64,000 nucleotides of DNA. It comes from JANXQG01 sp963780045 (lineage in GTDB: Bacteria > Planctomycetota > Planctomycetia > Pirellulales > Thermoguttaceae). A model generated the notes under the pieces. It ran no database searches and had not been told where the DNA came from. It saw nothing but the letters and a program-made list of their open reading frames with translations. The position numbers were made by a program, and so were the translations under genes. The stretch is taken from NCBI GenBank assembly GCA_963780045.1, contig CAVZZZ010000001.1, forward strand, positions 124,001-188,000, given 5' to 3'. Below, one piece after another: positions 45,218-54,443 of the stretch. Within the stretch, counting starts at the first letter, position 1. The number at the start of each line of letters is the position of its first letter.

Positions 45218-47207
45218 CAAAACGCTCGCCGACTACCTCGTCATCGCCATCAGCCCGGCGCTGATCATGACGCTTGTGGGCAGCCTGGTCTACTTCCTGC
45301 TGGAAATCTTCTATCAAGGCAATTTCACCGGACGCCTGCACTACATCCTTACGTTGTTCATTTTCGCCGCCGTACTCATCGGACGCATCTCGATCGAGGA
45401 AGGCAGGGAGCGGGCGGCCTTGTTCGCCCTGCCGTTGGCTGTGGCGACCTTGGTGGCACTCACGAAGTTTGTCGCGTATCAGGGCTCGCTGCTCGGGCAA
45501 TTCAGCTTCTTCGTCAACTGCGGCCTGATCGCACTGATCTGGTGGTGCGCCGACCGGCTCACTTGGGATTGCACGATGATTGACGAAGAAGAGTCCGGTT
45601 CCGGCGAAGGATTGCTCGACGCCGCGGGCTTGGGCGAGAGACCTGTAGGGTGGGACAAGCAAACCGGCTGGATGGTGGGACTTCGGTCGCGGCTTGCCCG
45701 GTTTACGAAGTCCCACCGACCCGTCGCGACCTCGTCCCACCCTACCGGCGAGCGCTCGGCGACTCAGCGAAACAAGCCCCATGCGCCGGGCGTGTGGATC
45801 GTCTACTTCTCGCTCGCCGCGCTGCCGCTGTTTGGACTGGGACAGTTAGCAATTCCCGTCGCTCAAGAATCGCGCAGGCTTTACGCCTTCTGCCTCCTCG
45901 CGATCTATGTGGCCAGCGGCCTTGGGCTGTTGTTGACGACCAGCTTTCTCGGCCTTCGCCGCTATCTGCGCCAGCGGCGATTGACGATGCCGATGATCAT
46001 GACGGGCATCTGGGTCACCGTCGGCTGCGTGCTGATTTTCGGCGTGATGGGCCTTGCGCTCTTGCTGCCGCGGCCGAATGCCGAATTCGCCGCGTCGCAA
46101 GCGCCTTTCGTAATGGGCTCGCCGGACCAGAAGCCATCGCAACAGGCGTTGGGCGACGAAGGCGTCAAGAGCGACAAGCCGGGCCGCCCGGCGCCGGCCA
46201 ATAAGGACGAGCCGGCCAAAGATGCCGCGGGGAAGCCGTCCGATAACAAGCCGTCGGACAAAGCAAACGGCGACAAGCAGGACGACGGTAAGTCGGATAG
46301 CAACAAGCAGGACGGAAACAAACCAGGCAGTAGCAAGCCAGACGGCGAAAAACAGCAAAAAGATCGAACCGCCAACGACAAAGCGGCCCATCCGCAGACG
46401 ACCGGCGGACCAGCGCAAAAGCAAGCGCAAGGTGACAAGAACGAGCAATCCAAACCAGAGAAGCCCAAGCGGGACGGCCAGCCAGCTCAACAGCCATCCG
46501 GCCAAAGCCGAAGCGCCGGAGCGCCCGACTCTCAAAAGGGTGATCAGAAACCCAATTCCGGCGGGAAGTCGGAAAAACCGCCCGATGCTGGGCCGGCGCG
46601 CCCGCCCTCGCAGCCTCCCGCGCCACAATTCCAGCCGCCCTCGCTGAACTTTGCCTCCGCCTTCGCCTGGCTGCTGCCGTTGGCGCAACTAATTTTCTAC
46701 GCGGCAATCATCGGGCTAGTAGCCTTTTGGGCGTGGCGTCATCGCGAGAGGGTTTTGGCGGCGATCCGGGATTTGCTCGAAGGAATCCGCGCGTTCTGGG
46801 AACGTCTTTGGGGCCGCCAGAAAAAGGCGGCGGACGCCGGCCCGAACGGCGAACGAGGCGTGCCCAAGCGGCGGCCATTCGCCGAGTTTGCCGATCCATT
46901 CGCCACTGGCATGGCCGAAAAGCTATCCTCCGATCAGTTAGTGCGCTATCTTTTCGAGGCGCTGGAGGCATGGGCCGCCGAGAAGGACTGCCCCCGCGGT
47001 CCCGATCAAACGCCGCATGAATTCGCCCATAGTGTTGCCGGCCGCAAGCGATCGCTGCGCGATCTTGCCGCGAACCTGGCCGACCTCTACTGCGAAGCTG
47101 CCTACGCTCCCGGCCGGTTGAGAGTCGCCGACACGCAACCGTTGCAAGAGCTTTGGCGGGCACTGCACGCTCCGCAGGTTGCGCCGGAACGGCAAGTCTC
47201 GCCGTAG
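45201..47207 (+). CDS. DUF4129 membrane protein with long charged linker
   Basis: 668 residues. Membrane segments come at the N-terminus (AISPALIMTLVGSLVYFLLE, YILTLFIFAAVLIG, LFALPLAVATLVALT) and again around residues 195-300 (IVYFSLAALPLFGLGQLA, MTGIWVTVGCVLIFGVMGLA). A hydrophilic Lys/Asp/Ser/Gln linker of about 170 residues (NKPSDKANGDKQDDGKSDSN) leads to a last membrane segment (QLIFYAAIIGLVAFWAW) and the DUF4129 domain (VRYLFEALEAWAAEKDCPRG, TPHEFAHSV). Relatives also carry a transglutaminase core, which is missing here. A hairpin element (45645-45745) is translated as residues about 149-182. Confidence 0.82.
   Translation: MATRYDKTLADYLVIAISPALIMTLVGSLVYFLLEIFYQGNFTGRLHYILTLFIFAAVLIGRISIEEGRERAALFALPLAVATLVALTKFVAYQGSLLGQFSFFVNCGLIALIWWCADRLTWDCTMIDEEESGSGEGLLDAAGLGERPVGWDKQTGWMVGLRSRLARFTKSHRPVATSSHPTGERSATQRNKPHAPGVWIVYFSLAALPLFGLGQLAIPVAQESRRLYAFCLLAIYVASGLGLLLTTSFLGLRRYLRQRRLTMPMIMTGIWVTVGCVLIFGVMGLALLLPRPNAEFAASQAPFVMGSPDQKPSQQALGDEGVKSDKPGRPAPANKDEPAKDAAGKPSDNKPSDKANGDKQDDGKSDSNKQDGNKPGSSKPDGEKQQKDRTANDKAAHPQTTGGPAQKQAQGDKNEQSKPEKPKRDGQPAQQPSGQSRSAGAPDSQKGDQKPNSGGKSEKPPDAGPARPPSQPPAPQFQPPSLNFASAFAWLLPLAQLIFYAAIIGLVAFWAWRHRERVLAAIRDLLEGIRAFWERLWGRQKKAADAGPNGERGVPKRRPFAEFADPFATGMAEKLSSDQLVRYLFEALEAWAAEKDCPRGPDQTPHEFAHSVAGRKRSLRDLAANLADLYCEAAYAPGRLRVADTQPLQELWRALHAPQVAPERQVSP
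45645..45745. repeat. Hairpin repeat element inside the DUF4129 gene
   Basis: Both arms carry GTAGGGTGGGAC.AG at the outside and GGTGGGACTTCG further in, as an inverted pair of about 45 bases each. It is read in frame (GWDKQTGWMVGLRSRLARFT, KSHRPVATSSHPTG) between two membrane regions, and the encoded peptide is unlike the rest of the protein. Confidence 0.65.
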
Positions 47208-47354
47208 CTCCATGCACGTCAGTCGGGCCGGAAAGCCTGAGGTACTTCGCCTGGACGAACCGTGCCAATCTGATAAAATTAGGATTAGCTGCCAGTGCCG
47301 CCGCGTCTTAGCGGCTGATTCGAACTTCAACTGGCCAACGGAGGAACTAATTCC

Positions 47355-48113
47355 ATGACGATATTCCGTAATCTTATGTATGTGTCCCTGGGATTCGTTT
47401 TTTGCACCGGTTGCGGCGAGTCGTCTTCTCAACCGTGGGAGAACAGCAAGTCCCCGTCAGCCTCGGCCAAGGCCGGGAAAAAATCGGACGAAGTCGCCGA
47501 CAACGACACAACAAATAACGCCACGGGCGACGTCGCCCAGACGGATCGCGGAACGCCCACGCCCCATTCCGGTGACGACCCGCACGCCGGGATGATGATG
47601 CCGGGCAACACTTCTTCGGCAACTTTGGAAAACGACGGCACGCTTGATGTCGGCCCGCTCCACTGGAGCCTGCCCAAAACCTGGGTCCGCAGGGCGCCGG
47701 GCATGGTGGCAGCCGAGTATTCCGTCCCCAAGGCGGAAGGCGACACGCAAGACGCCCGGCTCACCGTCAGCCAATTCGGCGGATCGGTGGAGGCCAACAT
47801 CGATCGCTGGAAGGGCCAGTTCAGCAAGAAGCTCGACAAGGACGAGGTGAAGCCTATCGACATCGGTGGCGGCGTGAAAGCCACGCTCGTCGATCTATCG
47901 GGTACGTTCGACGACGCGCGCGGCCCGATGGCCCCGGCGGTCACCCGGCCCGACTACCGCATGATCGCGGCGGTTCTAGAAGTGCCTGGCCAGAAGGGAT
48001 TGACATTCATCAAGTTTTACGGCCCAAAGAAGACTGTGGCCGCTCACGCCGACGAAGTCAAGGCGTTCATCCGCTCGATGAAGGTGTTGGATAGAAGTTC
48101 ATCGGTTCGATGA
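47355..48113 (+). CDS. Lipoprotein, unknown function
   Basis: 252 residues. The signal peptide MTIFRNLMYVSLGFVFCTGC ends in a lipobox with Cys at residue 20. A disordered Ser/Asp/Thr-rich stretch follows (SASAKAGKKSDEVADNDTTN), then a folded domain LHWSLPKTWVRRAPGMVAAE, ARLTVSQFGGSVEANIDRWK, FIKFYGPKKTV common in planctomycete lipoproteins. GGAGGAA lies before the ATG. Confidence 0.8.
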   Translation: MTIFRNLMYVSLGFVFCTGCGESSSQPWENSKSPSASAKAGKKSDEVADNDTTNNATGDVAQTDRGTPTPHSGDDPHAGMMMPGNTSSATLENDGTLDVGPLHWSLPKTWVRRAPGMVAAEYSVPKAEGDTQDARLTVSQFGGSVEANIDRWKGQFSKKLDKDEVKPIDIGGGVKATLVDLSGTFDDARGPMAPAVTRPDYRMIAAVLEVPGQKGLTFIKFYGPKKTVAAHADEVKAFIRSMKVLDRSSSVR

Positions 48114-48266
48114 AACTCGACAAGCAGCATCGCCCTCTCCGCTCCCTTGACCGGTTGCAAGCCCGCGGCTACACTCGCTCTTGTTGTGGAACCGGATTAG
48201 TGTACCTGGGGCCATGCGCGTAATTTCTGGCGCATTGCCTCGTCGTTAAAAAAAGGAGGATTCGTT

Positions 48267-48875
48267 ATGTTACGCAAACTTCTGTGGAATCTTGGACTCG
48301 GTTTGTTGGTGGCGGCGCCTGCGATTGCGCAGGAAGCCAAAAAGGGCGGGGACGATGAAGCCGCGATGATGGCCCGCTGGCAGGCGTACGCCACGCCGGG
48401 CGAAGGCCACGCGGCGCTGAAGCCGATCGCCGGGAGCTGGACCGCCACCGTCAAGATGTGGATGCAGCCGGGCGCGTCGCCGCAGGAGTCCGCCGCGACC
48501 TCCGAAGCCAAGTGGATCATGGGCGGCCGTTACCTCCAAGAGGACGTGAAGGGCTCGTTCGGCGGCATGCCTTTCGAGGGCCGCGGCCTGACGGGCTACG
48601 ACAACCTGAAGAAGAAGTACGTCGGAACTTGGGTCGACAACATGGGGACGGGCATCGAGACGAGCGAGGGCGCCTTCGACGCCGCCACGAAGACGCTTAC
48701 GAGCATTTCCGAAGGCTTGGATCCAATGACCGGCAAGACGAAGAAGAACCGTGACGTGCTGCGCATCGAAGGTGACGCCAAGATGGTCCGCGAGATGTGG
48801 ACCAAGGGCCCCGACGGCAAAGACTTCAAGGTAATGGAAATCACCTACACGCGCAAGCCCGCGGCGGCGAAATAA
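48267..48875 (+). CDS. DUF1579 domain secreted protein
   Basis: 202 residues. Signal peptide MLRKLLWNLGLGLLVAAPAIA, then the DUF1579 pattern GHAALKPIAGSWTATVKMWM, SEAKWIMGGRYLQEDVKGSF and FEGRGLTGYDNLKKKYVGTW, expected to form a lipocalin-like barrel. A very strong ribosome site (AAAAAAAGGAGGA) suggests high expression. The 225 bases after it hold nothing recognisable. Confidence 0.88.
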   Translation: MLRKLLWNLGLGLLVAAPAIAQEAKKGGDDEAAMMARWQAYATPGEGHAALKPIAGSWTATVKMWMQPGASPQESAATSEAKWIMGGRYLQEDVKGSFGGMPFEGRGLTGYDNLKKKYVGTWVDNMGTGIETSEGAFDAATKTLTSISEGLDPMTGKTKKNRDVLRIEGDAKMVREMWTKGPDGKDFKVMEITYTRKPAAAK

Positions 48876-49103
48876 CGTCACCTCGTCATCACACAGCCGG
48901 CGATTGTCAGCCCTTCTTGTGCCGATCATCGACGCAGTATCTCCATCTCCCCTGGGGCTGTGTCAAGTCGGAAGCGGCCAGTTCGCCGGCGGCGATCCGC
49001 CATATAACCTCCCGGGGGCGGCGAGTTTCCTGCTTCTTGTTGACGGCGCGGGCTTGAATCTGCGGCCGGCAGCGCGAAGTATCGCTCGTTGCAGCGATAG
49101 GAC

Positions 49104-51731
49104 CTACTTCCGCCGCTTTTGCCGCCGGATCGCTTCGCGCTCGGATTCGGTAAGGCGGGGCTTCATGGACTTCGGCTTGGTGAAGGGCACGACGAATCCG
49201 CCTCCTCCTCCTCCGTCGGGGCGGTCCGTGTTGTTGCCCTCCACTGCGGCCTTGGGCAGGAACTGCTTCTCTGCCAGGCCCCAGAGCGTCGAGGCGATGA
49301 AGTAGATGCAGAGACCGGCCGCCACCTTGAAGAACATCAGCCCCATCACGATCATCATGTACTTCATCATCTTCTGCGTCGTCTCGGCCTGCTCGTCGGT
49401 GGGCGGCGGCATCATCACCTTCTGCTGGAGGACGAAGAGGCAGATCGTAATCACCGGGAAGAGGTTCAGGTACGGGCCAAGGCCGAACATCGGCCCCAAG
49501 AGCGGCACCCACGGAAAGCCGATGCCGTTGTTGACGGCCGCCGGCATGAAGCCGCTCCAGTCGAAAAGCATGTCCGGCGCCGCCAGGTTCGAGCACCAGC
49601 GGACCGCCTCCCAAGGAATCAAAGGCGCGCCGCGGAGCTCGACGTCGACCTGCAACGCCCGATACAAGCCGATGAAAACGGGCATCTGGATGAACAGCAG
49701 CAGGCAGCCGCCCAGTTGCGAGAAGGGGTTCATGCCGTGCTTCTGCCAAAGCTCCATCGTCGCCTTGTGGAGCTTCTCCTGGTCGTTCTTGTACTTCTTT
49801 TTCAGCTCCGCCAGCTCCGGCTGCATCTTCTTTTGCAGCGTCTGCATGCGCTGGGCGTTGATCGCCTGCTTGCGGCTCATGGGGTGCATCGCCAGGCGGA
49901 CAACAACCGTCAGCATGATGATCGCCAGGCCGTAGTTATGCACCAGCCCGTAGAAGAACTCCAGCACCGCGGTCATGGGAACGGCCACCATGCGGAAGAT
50001 TTCCCAACCGTAGGAAATCAGCCCTTGCAGCCCGTAGGCGGCCAGCAGCTTGGGCCGCTTGGGGCCGGCAAAGACCTCATAACGCTGGGCCTGAGAAGTT
50101 TCGCCCGGCTGAAGTTCAATGGACTTGCCGATCAGCCGGAACGAGGTGTTGGTCAGCGTTCGCCGCTGTTCCTCGATGCCGCCGACGCGGAGGGCCACCG
50201 CCCGCTCGATCTGCTTGGCCGAGCTGGCAGTATCGGCGAGCATGGCCACGGAAAAGTACTGGGCATCGACGCCGAAAAAGACCGGCGGGTGCTGGGCGAA
50301 TTCCGACGAATCGCCGATCGGCTTGTCGAACTTCTCCTTGCCTTCGACCTTTTCCGACAGGTCCGCGGGGGTGACGATGCCCGTGGGAAACCCTGAAACT
50401 TCGTAAGCCACGTCGCGCAGGCCGGCGTTGGAGGCGCTGCTCACCTTGCCGGAAACGTACCAGGCGCCTTCGGTCGGCAGGCCGTTGGGCCCGTCCTGCC
50501 GATAGGCCACTTCGTGTTTTTTGGAATCGAGATTGGTGAGGGCGACGCTCATCACGAGGTGATACGCCCGCCCGTCGGGATCGGCCGGGTCGTCGGCCTT
50601 CTCCAAAGAGTAGGTCTTGATGACTTTGAGATGGTATTTGGGGACTTCGCAACTGAAGACGACTTTCGTGGCCGGCTCCGCCGCATCGCCCTTCTTGGGA
50701 GACTCGATGTTCCACAACGCGTTGCGAAGGTTCACGTCCGGCAACTCGCGGGAGAGCGCATCCTCGAACTTCGCGCCGGGCCTTCATCGGCCGGGATTTT
50801 TTCGTCGTCCACCTGTTGCAGCGTGGTCAGAAACGAAAGCGGGCAGTTATCGCCCAGCATGATTGCGTCGGTCGGGCCGTTGCGTACCCACAGCAGGCTC
50901 GGCTGGCTTCGCTCGGGACGAATCACCTCCAAGGGCCGCCGGGTCAAGGTTGCCGTCAAGTGCTCGACTCTTTTGGGCGGATCCGCCTTCTGGGGCAGGT
51001 CGCCCTTCTTCGCCGGCTCAGGCGCGCGGCGGACTTCCAGCTCGATCGTGTCGCGCGGCTCGGTCGTGCGCAAGACCGATTCCAGCAGGAAGGGATTGTC
51101 GATTTCCGTATCCTTGCCGCGATAAGTGATGCGCATGATGCGGTCGCCCGGCTTGATGCCCGCCTTGGCGGCGGGAGTGCCCGCGACGACGGCTTGCACC
51201 AGGCAGCCCGGTCCCCTGTCGGTGTCGTCCATGACGAGATGGCCGAGGTATCCCGTGCGGTCGTCCAGATCGCGGTAGCGCTGGCTGCTGAGCTCCAGCC
51301 GGGCAAGCGCCGCGCCCTCGCGGCTGAAAGTAACGCCCATGCGATAGTCCGAGTCGACGGAGCCGATCGTGATGTAGCGGCGGGCGTCGTCGTTGGGCGC
51401 GGCGGGTTTAACTGCTTCCGTCCCGGCGCGGCCGCCGTGCTCTGCTTGGCCTGCATTGGCGGGCTTTTCGTTTGCGCCGGCGACGCTCTTGTCAACTGGC
51501 TCTTCCGCCGGCTTCGGCCCGGCGCGTTTGCAGCGCCTCTGCCCGCTTGGCATCGAGTGGCTTCTGTTCGCGCGGTTTGTCCGCCTTGTTGTCGTTTTCT
51601 GCGACCGCCGGGGCGGCCGGTTGAGGAAAGAACCTGTGAACCACCCAGGGATAGACGACCATGGCCAGGATGAAAATGGCCACGAACGCCAGGATGTTGC
51701 CCATCGAGGGTGACGCCGAACGATCTTGCAT
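49104..51731 (-). CDS. yidC: Membrane protein insertase YidC with a PDZ domain (two frameshifts)
   Basis: About 875 residues; ATG 51731 (MQDRSASPSMGNILAFVAIF). The N-terminal membrane segment is followed by a charged linker and a large periplasmic region. About residues 165-240 form a PDZ-like domain: GCLVQAVVAGTPAAKAGIKP, GDRIMRITYRGKD and RDTIELEVRR. The YidC beta-sandwich follows, then the insertase core: LEFFYGLVHNYGLAIIMLTV, VVRLAMHPMSRKQ (essential Arg), PELAELKKKYKNDQEKLHKA, NPFSQLGGCLLLFIQMPVFI. The C-terminus is basic (RQKRRK). Breaks lie near 51535 and 50778, each repairable by a single base. It inserts proteins into the cytoplasmic membrane with or without SecYEG. Confidence 0.92.
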
Positions 51732-51741
51732 ACTCAATCCA

Positions 51742-52491
51742 CTATCGCCCGTCGCGGAGCCGGTCGCCGAGAAAATTGTCCAGGTCGGGAATGTCGTAGA
51801 TCTTGGCGATCGTCTTCTCCATAGGATATTCGACGCGGCGGAAGCGGAGGCAGTTGTCTTCCAGAACCACATAGCACGCCCGCGGATTCCCGTCGCGCGG
51901 CTGTCCCACGGAGCCGACGTTGATCATCGCCTTTTCTTCGCCAAGGCGATATTCCTGACCGATCTCTTCCGGACTGAGGAACTGGAAGTTCTCGCTGAAC
52001 ACGCCGGGCACGTGCGTATGCCCCTGAAAGCAGTAGCGGGGAATCATGGCGAAGATTTTTTCCAGCTTTCGCTTGTTGTAAATATCTTCTGGAAAGACAT
52101 ACTCGTTCAGCGGGTTCCGCGCCGAGCCGTGAACGAAAAGGAAGCGGTCCTCCTGATAGTTGCGCGGCAGCTCACCGAGGAAGTCCCAACGCTTTTGCCG
52201 CTGTGCGGCCGTTCCAACGCCGTCTTCCAATTGGGAGCGCGTCCAGAAGATGGCCCTTTCCGCCCCGGAGTTGAAGCCCTCCGGGTCGAAAAGGGCGCCT
52301 TGATCGTGATTGCCCAACAGGCAAACGTTGCACTGCATGACCAGGTCAATGCATTCGCACGGGTTGGGACCGTAGCCGACGAGGTCGCCGAGACAGTAAA
52401 CCTCGGAAATCCCCTGGCTGCGGATGTCGGCGAAGACGGCCTCGAGGGCTTCGAGGTTGCTGTGGATGTCGCTGATGAGGGCTCTTTTCAC
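51742..52491 (-). CDS. Metallophosphoesterase (YfcE/calcineurin type)
   Basis: 249 residues from GTG 52491. Metal-binding motifs: ALISDIHSNLEAL (D-x-H), YCLGDLVGYGPNP (GD), CLLGNHDQGAL (GNHD), FVHGSARNP and CFQGHTHVPGVF (GHTH). Relatives split phosphodiesters or act as protein phosphatases; the substrate here is unknown. A longer open frame to 52668 lacks family similarity. It lies just upstream of yidC in the same direction (gap 10 bases) and may be co-transcribed. Confidence 0.88.
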   Translation of the reverse strand: MKRALISDIHSNLEALEAVFADIRSQGISEVYCLGDLVGYGPNPCECIDLVMQCNVCLLGNHDQGALFDPEGFNSGAERAIFWTRSQLEDGVGTAAQRQKRWDFLGELPRNYQEDRFLFVHGSARNPLNEYVFPEDIYNKRKLEKIFAMIPRYCFQGHTHVPGVFSENFQFLSPEEIGQEYRLGEEKAMINVGSVGQPRDGNPRACYVVLEDNCLRFRRVEYPMEKTIAKIYDIPDLDNFLGDRLRDGR

Positions 52492-52689
52492 GCTCGATCG
52501 ACCTTCACTTCCGGCTGCTACCCGCGCGAGATGCCAAACACTATATTGTTGCATAATACTAGGGTCAAGTCGAGGGTAGCTTGCGTAAGTCAGGCTGCTT
52601 TGAAGAGCGCCGCGCATCCCGGTCGGACGGGTTTTGCGGTCCGGCTGGAAAACCGGACATACAAACAAGACCTGCCCCGCAAAACCGCC

Positions 52690-53435
52690 ATGACCCGCAT
52701 TCTAGCCCTTGAAACCAGCGATATGACCGGCGGCGTGGCTGCGGCGATCGACGACAAGGTGTTGGCGGAAATCGTCTTGGAACCAAGGCAGCGAAGCGCA
52801 CAATCGCTCGCACCAGCAATTCGCGCACTTTTGGCCCAAATTGGCTGGCAGCCGCGCGAAGTGGAACTTGTAGCGGTCACTTCCGGTCCCGGTTCGTTTA
52901 CCGGCCTGAGAGTCGGCGTGGCCACGGCCAAGGTCTTCGCGTATGCCACTGGGGCCGGTGTGCTTGGGGTTAGCACGTTGGAAGTCATTGCCGCGGCCTC
53001 ACCGCCGGAAATCGACATGCTAACGGTTGCCGTCGATGCGCAGCGCGGCGAAGTGGTAGCGCAAGACTTTCACCGCGGGTCGGCCGGATCGGTTAGGCCC
53101 GATGCTGTCGTCGGCCAAAAGGTGCCGACGCAAGCGTCGGGGCTAAACCTGGTCCCGCTTGGACCCTACCGGCTGCTGCCGATGGCCGATTGGCTGACCG
53201 GACTTCCGCACGGCTTCGCTATTTCCGGGCCGGCTTTGAAGAAATGGTCTGCTCCGTTTCCGTCAGGCATCCAGGTCTTGGCCCCGGAATATTGGCGTCC
53301 AACTGCAGCTTACGTCGCCCGGCTAGCCCACCGCGACTACATGGCCGGACGTCGCGATGACATTTGGCGGCTGTTGCCTGTCTACTCGCGCCCAGCGCGG
53401 CTGAAGAGAAGTTGGCGGGCATGGGGCGGATATAA
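52690..53435 (+). CDS. tsaB: tRNA threonylcarbamoyladenosine biosynthesis protein TsaB (frameshifted at the end)
   Basis: About 248 residues. TsaB is the non-catalytic ASKHA partner of TsaD in making t6A37 on ANN-reading tRNAs. Seen: ILALETSDMTGGVAA, VAVTSGPGSFTGLRVGVATA (family signature) and a C-terminal YSRP-AAEEKLAGMGRI. The last piece needs one base added near 53397; without it the ORF runs to 53475 with unrelated residues. It is divergent from the phosphoesterase. The tsaD, tsaC and tsaE genes are not in the window. Confidence 0.85.
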
Positions 53436-53507
53436 TGTGATTCGGCGAGGCGCGGCTGCGCGGGCCTTGAGATAATACAGAGTGCAATTACCACGGAGTG
53501 CAATGAC

Positions 53508-54029
53508 ATGGGTTCGGACATGCTGATCGTTTTCTCGACCAAGCTGGGTTGGATGGGGCTTCTGACGGGCGAGGCGGCCGTCAAGAGATTGTCGTTTGGA
53601 CACGCATCGGCAGCCGAAGCGGCCGATGCCGTGGGGAAAGCACTAAAGCCGTGTCGAAAGTCCCGGGGCTGGCAACGCGAGTTGGTCGGGTTGCTGCAAG
53701 CGTACGCTGAGGGGCAACAAGTCGATTTTTCACATGTTCCGGTGGAATTGAACGGACGTAGCGACTTCCGCCGAAATGTCCTCCGCTTGTGCCGTGCCGT
53801 TCCATTCGGAAAGACGATTAGCTACGGCCAACTAGCCGCTAAGGCCGGAACCCCGGGCGCCGCACGCGCCGTGGGCACCTGCATGGCAAAGAATCCGCTG
53901 CCGTTGATCCTACCCTGCCACAGAGTAACACGTGCCGGCGGCGAAATTGGTGCCTTTTCCGCGCCGGGAGGAACGAAAACCAAGCGCCGGTTGCTGGCGA
54001 TGGAGGCGGCGTCCTGCCCTCCAGCGTAA
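53508..54029 (+). CDS. ogt: Methylated-DNA--protein-cysteine methyltransferase
   Basis: 173 residues. The C-terminal domain has DFRRNVLRLCRAVPFGKTIS, YGQLAAKAGTPGAARAVGTC and the active site LILPCHRVTRAGGEIGAFS with acceptor Cys in PCHRV. It repairs O6-alkylguanine in a single-use reaction. The N-terminal ribonuclease-like domain is short and poorly conserved. A second ATG at 53520 (MLIVFSTKLGWMG) is an equally good start. Confidence 0.92.
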   Translation: MGSDMLIVFSTKLGWMGLLTGEAAVKRLSFGHASAAEAADAVGKALKPCRKSRGWQRELVGLLQAYAEGQQVDFSHVPVELNGRSDFRRNVLRLCRAVPFGKTISYGQLAAKAGTPGAARAVGTCMAKNPLPLILPCHRVTRAGGEIGAFSAPGGTKTKRRLLAMEAASCPPA

Positions 54030-54220
54030 AATCGCGCCGAGCGGCGCGACGGGAAACGCCGATTTCGGCCGCGATCATCGACAAATCACCTCCGGTTGGG
54101 CTAGACTATCGGTAGCGGTTATGTATACTTCCGACCCTGCCCGCCCCCGCTTGCGGAGCAAGAAGAGAAGACGCTGTAACCCACCATAAACTGCGCCGCT
54201 GTGACGGGCGCGCTCCATCC

Positions 54221-54427
54221 TTGCCTAGCTTGATTGCGATGCCACCAGATGCGTGCGAGGTAGAACGTCACGGAGACGGCACCGTATTGGTGCGAGTACA
54301 TTCCAGCGACCACAACGGTCGAACACTGCCCGACGCCGTGTTTACCTTTCGGTTAGGCGACCCGCAGTATGGCTATTGGGCCGCGCGGGCGGCGCCCGCA
54401 GAGAGGTTTTCCCAGCGGTTGCCCTAA
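54221..54427 (+). CDS. Small hypothetical protein (68 aa)
   Basis: MPSLIAMPPDACEVERHGDG, TVLVRVHSSDHNGRTLPDAV and FTFRLGDPQYGYWAARAAP read like a small beta domain. It ends 16 bases before the ATP-grasp gene. An ATG at 54239 (MPPDACEV) is an alternative start. I do not recognise a family. Confidence 0.5.
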   Translation: MPSLIAMPPDACEVERHGDGTVLVRVHSSDHNGRTLPDAVFTFRLGDPQYGYWAARAAPAERFSQRLP

Positions 54428-54443
54428 GGGTTGATGAGTCCAC

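Noticed and set aside
48876..49103. Extra gene between DUF1579 and yidC
   Set aside because: Short frames on both strands lack protein-like sequence.
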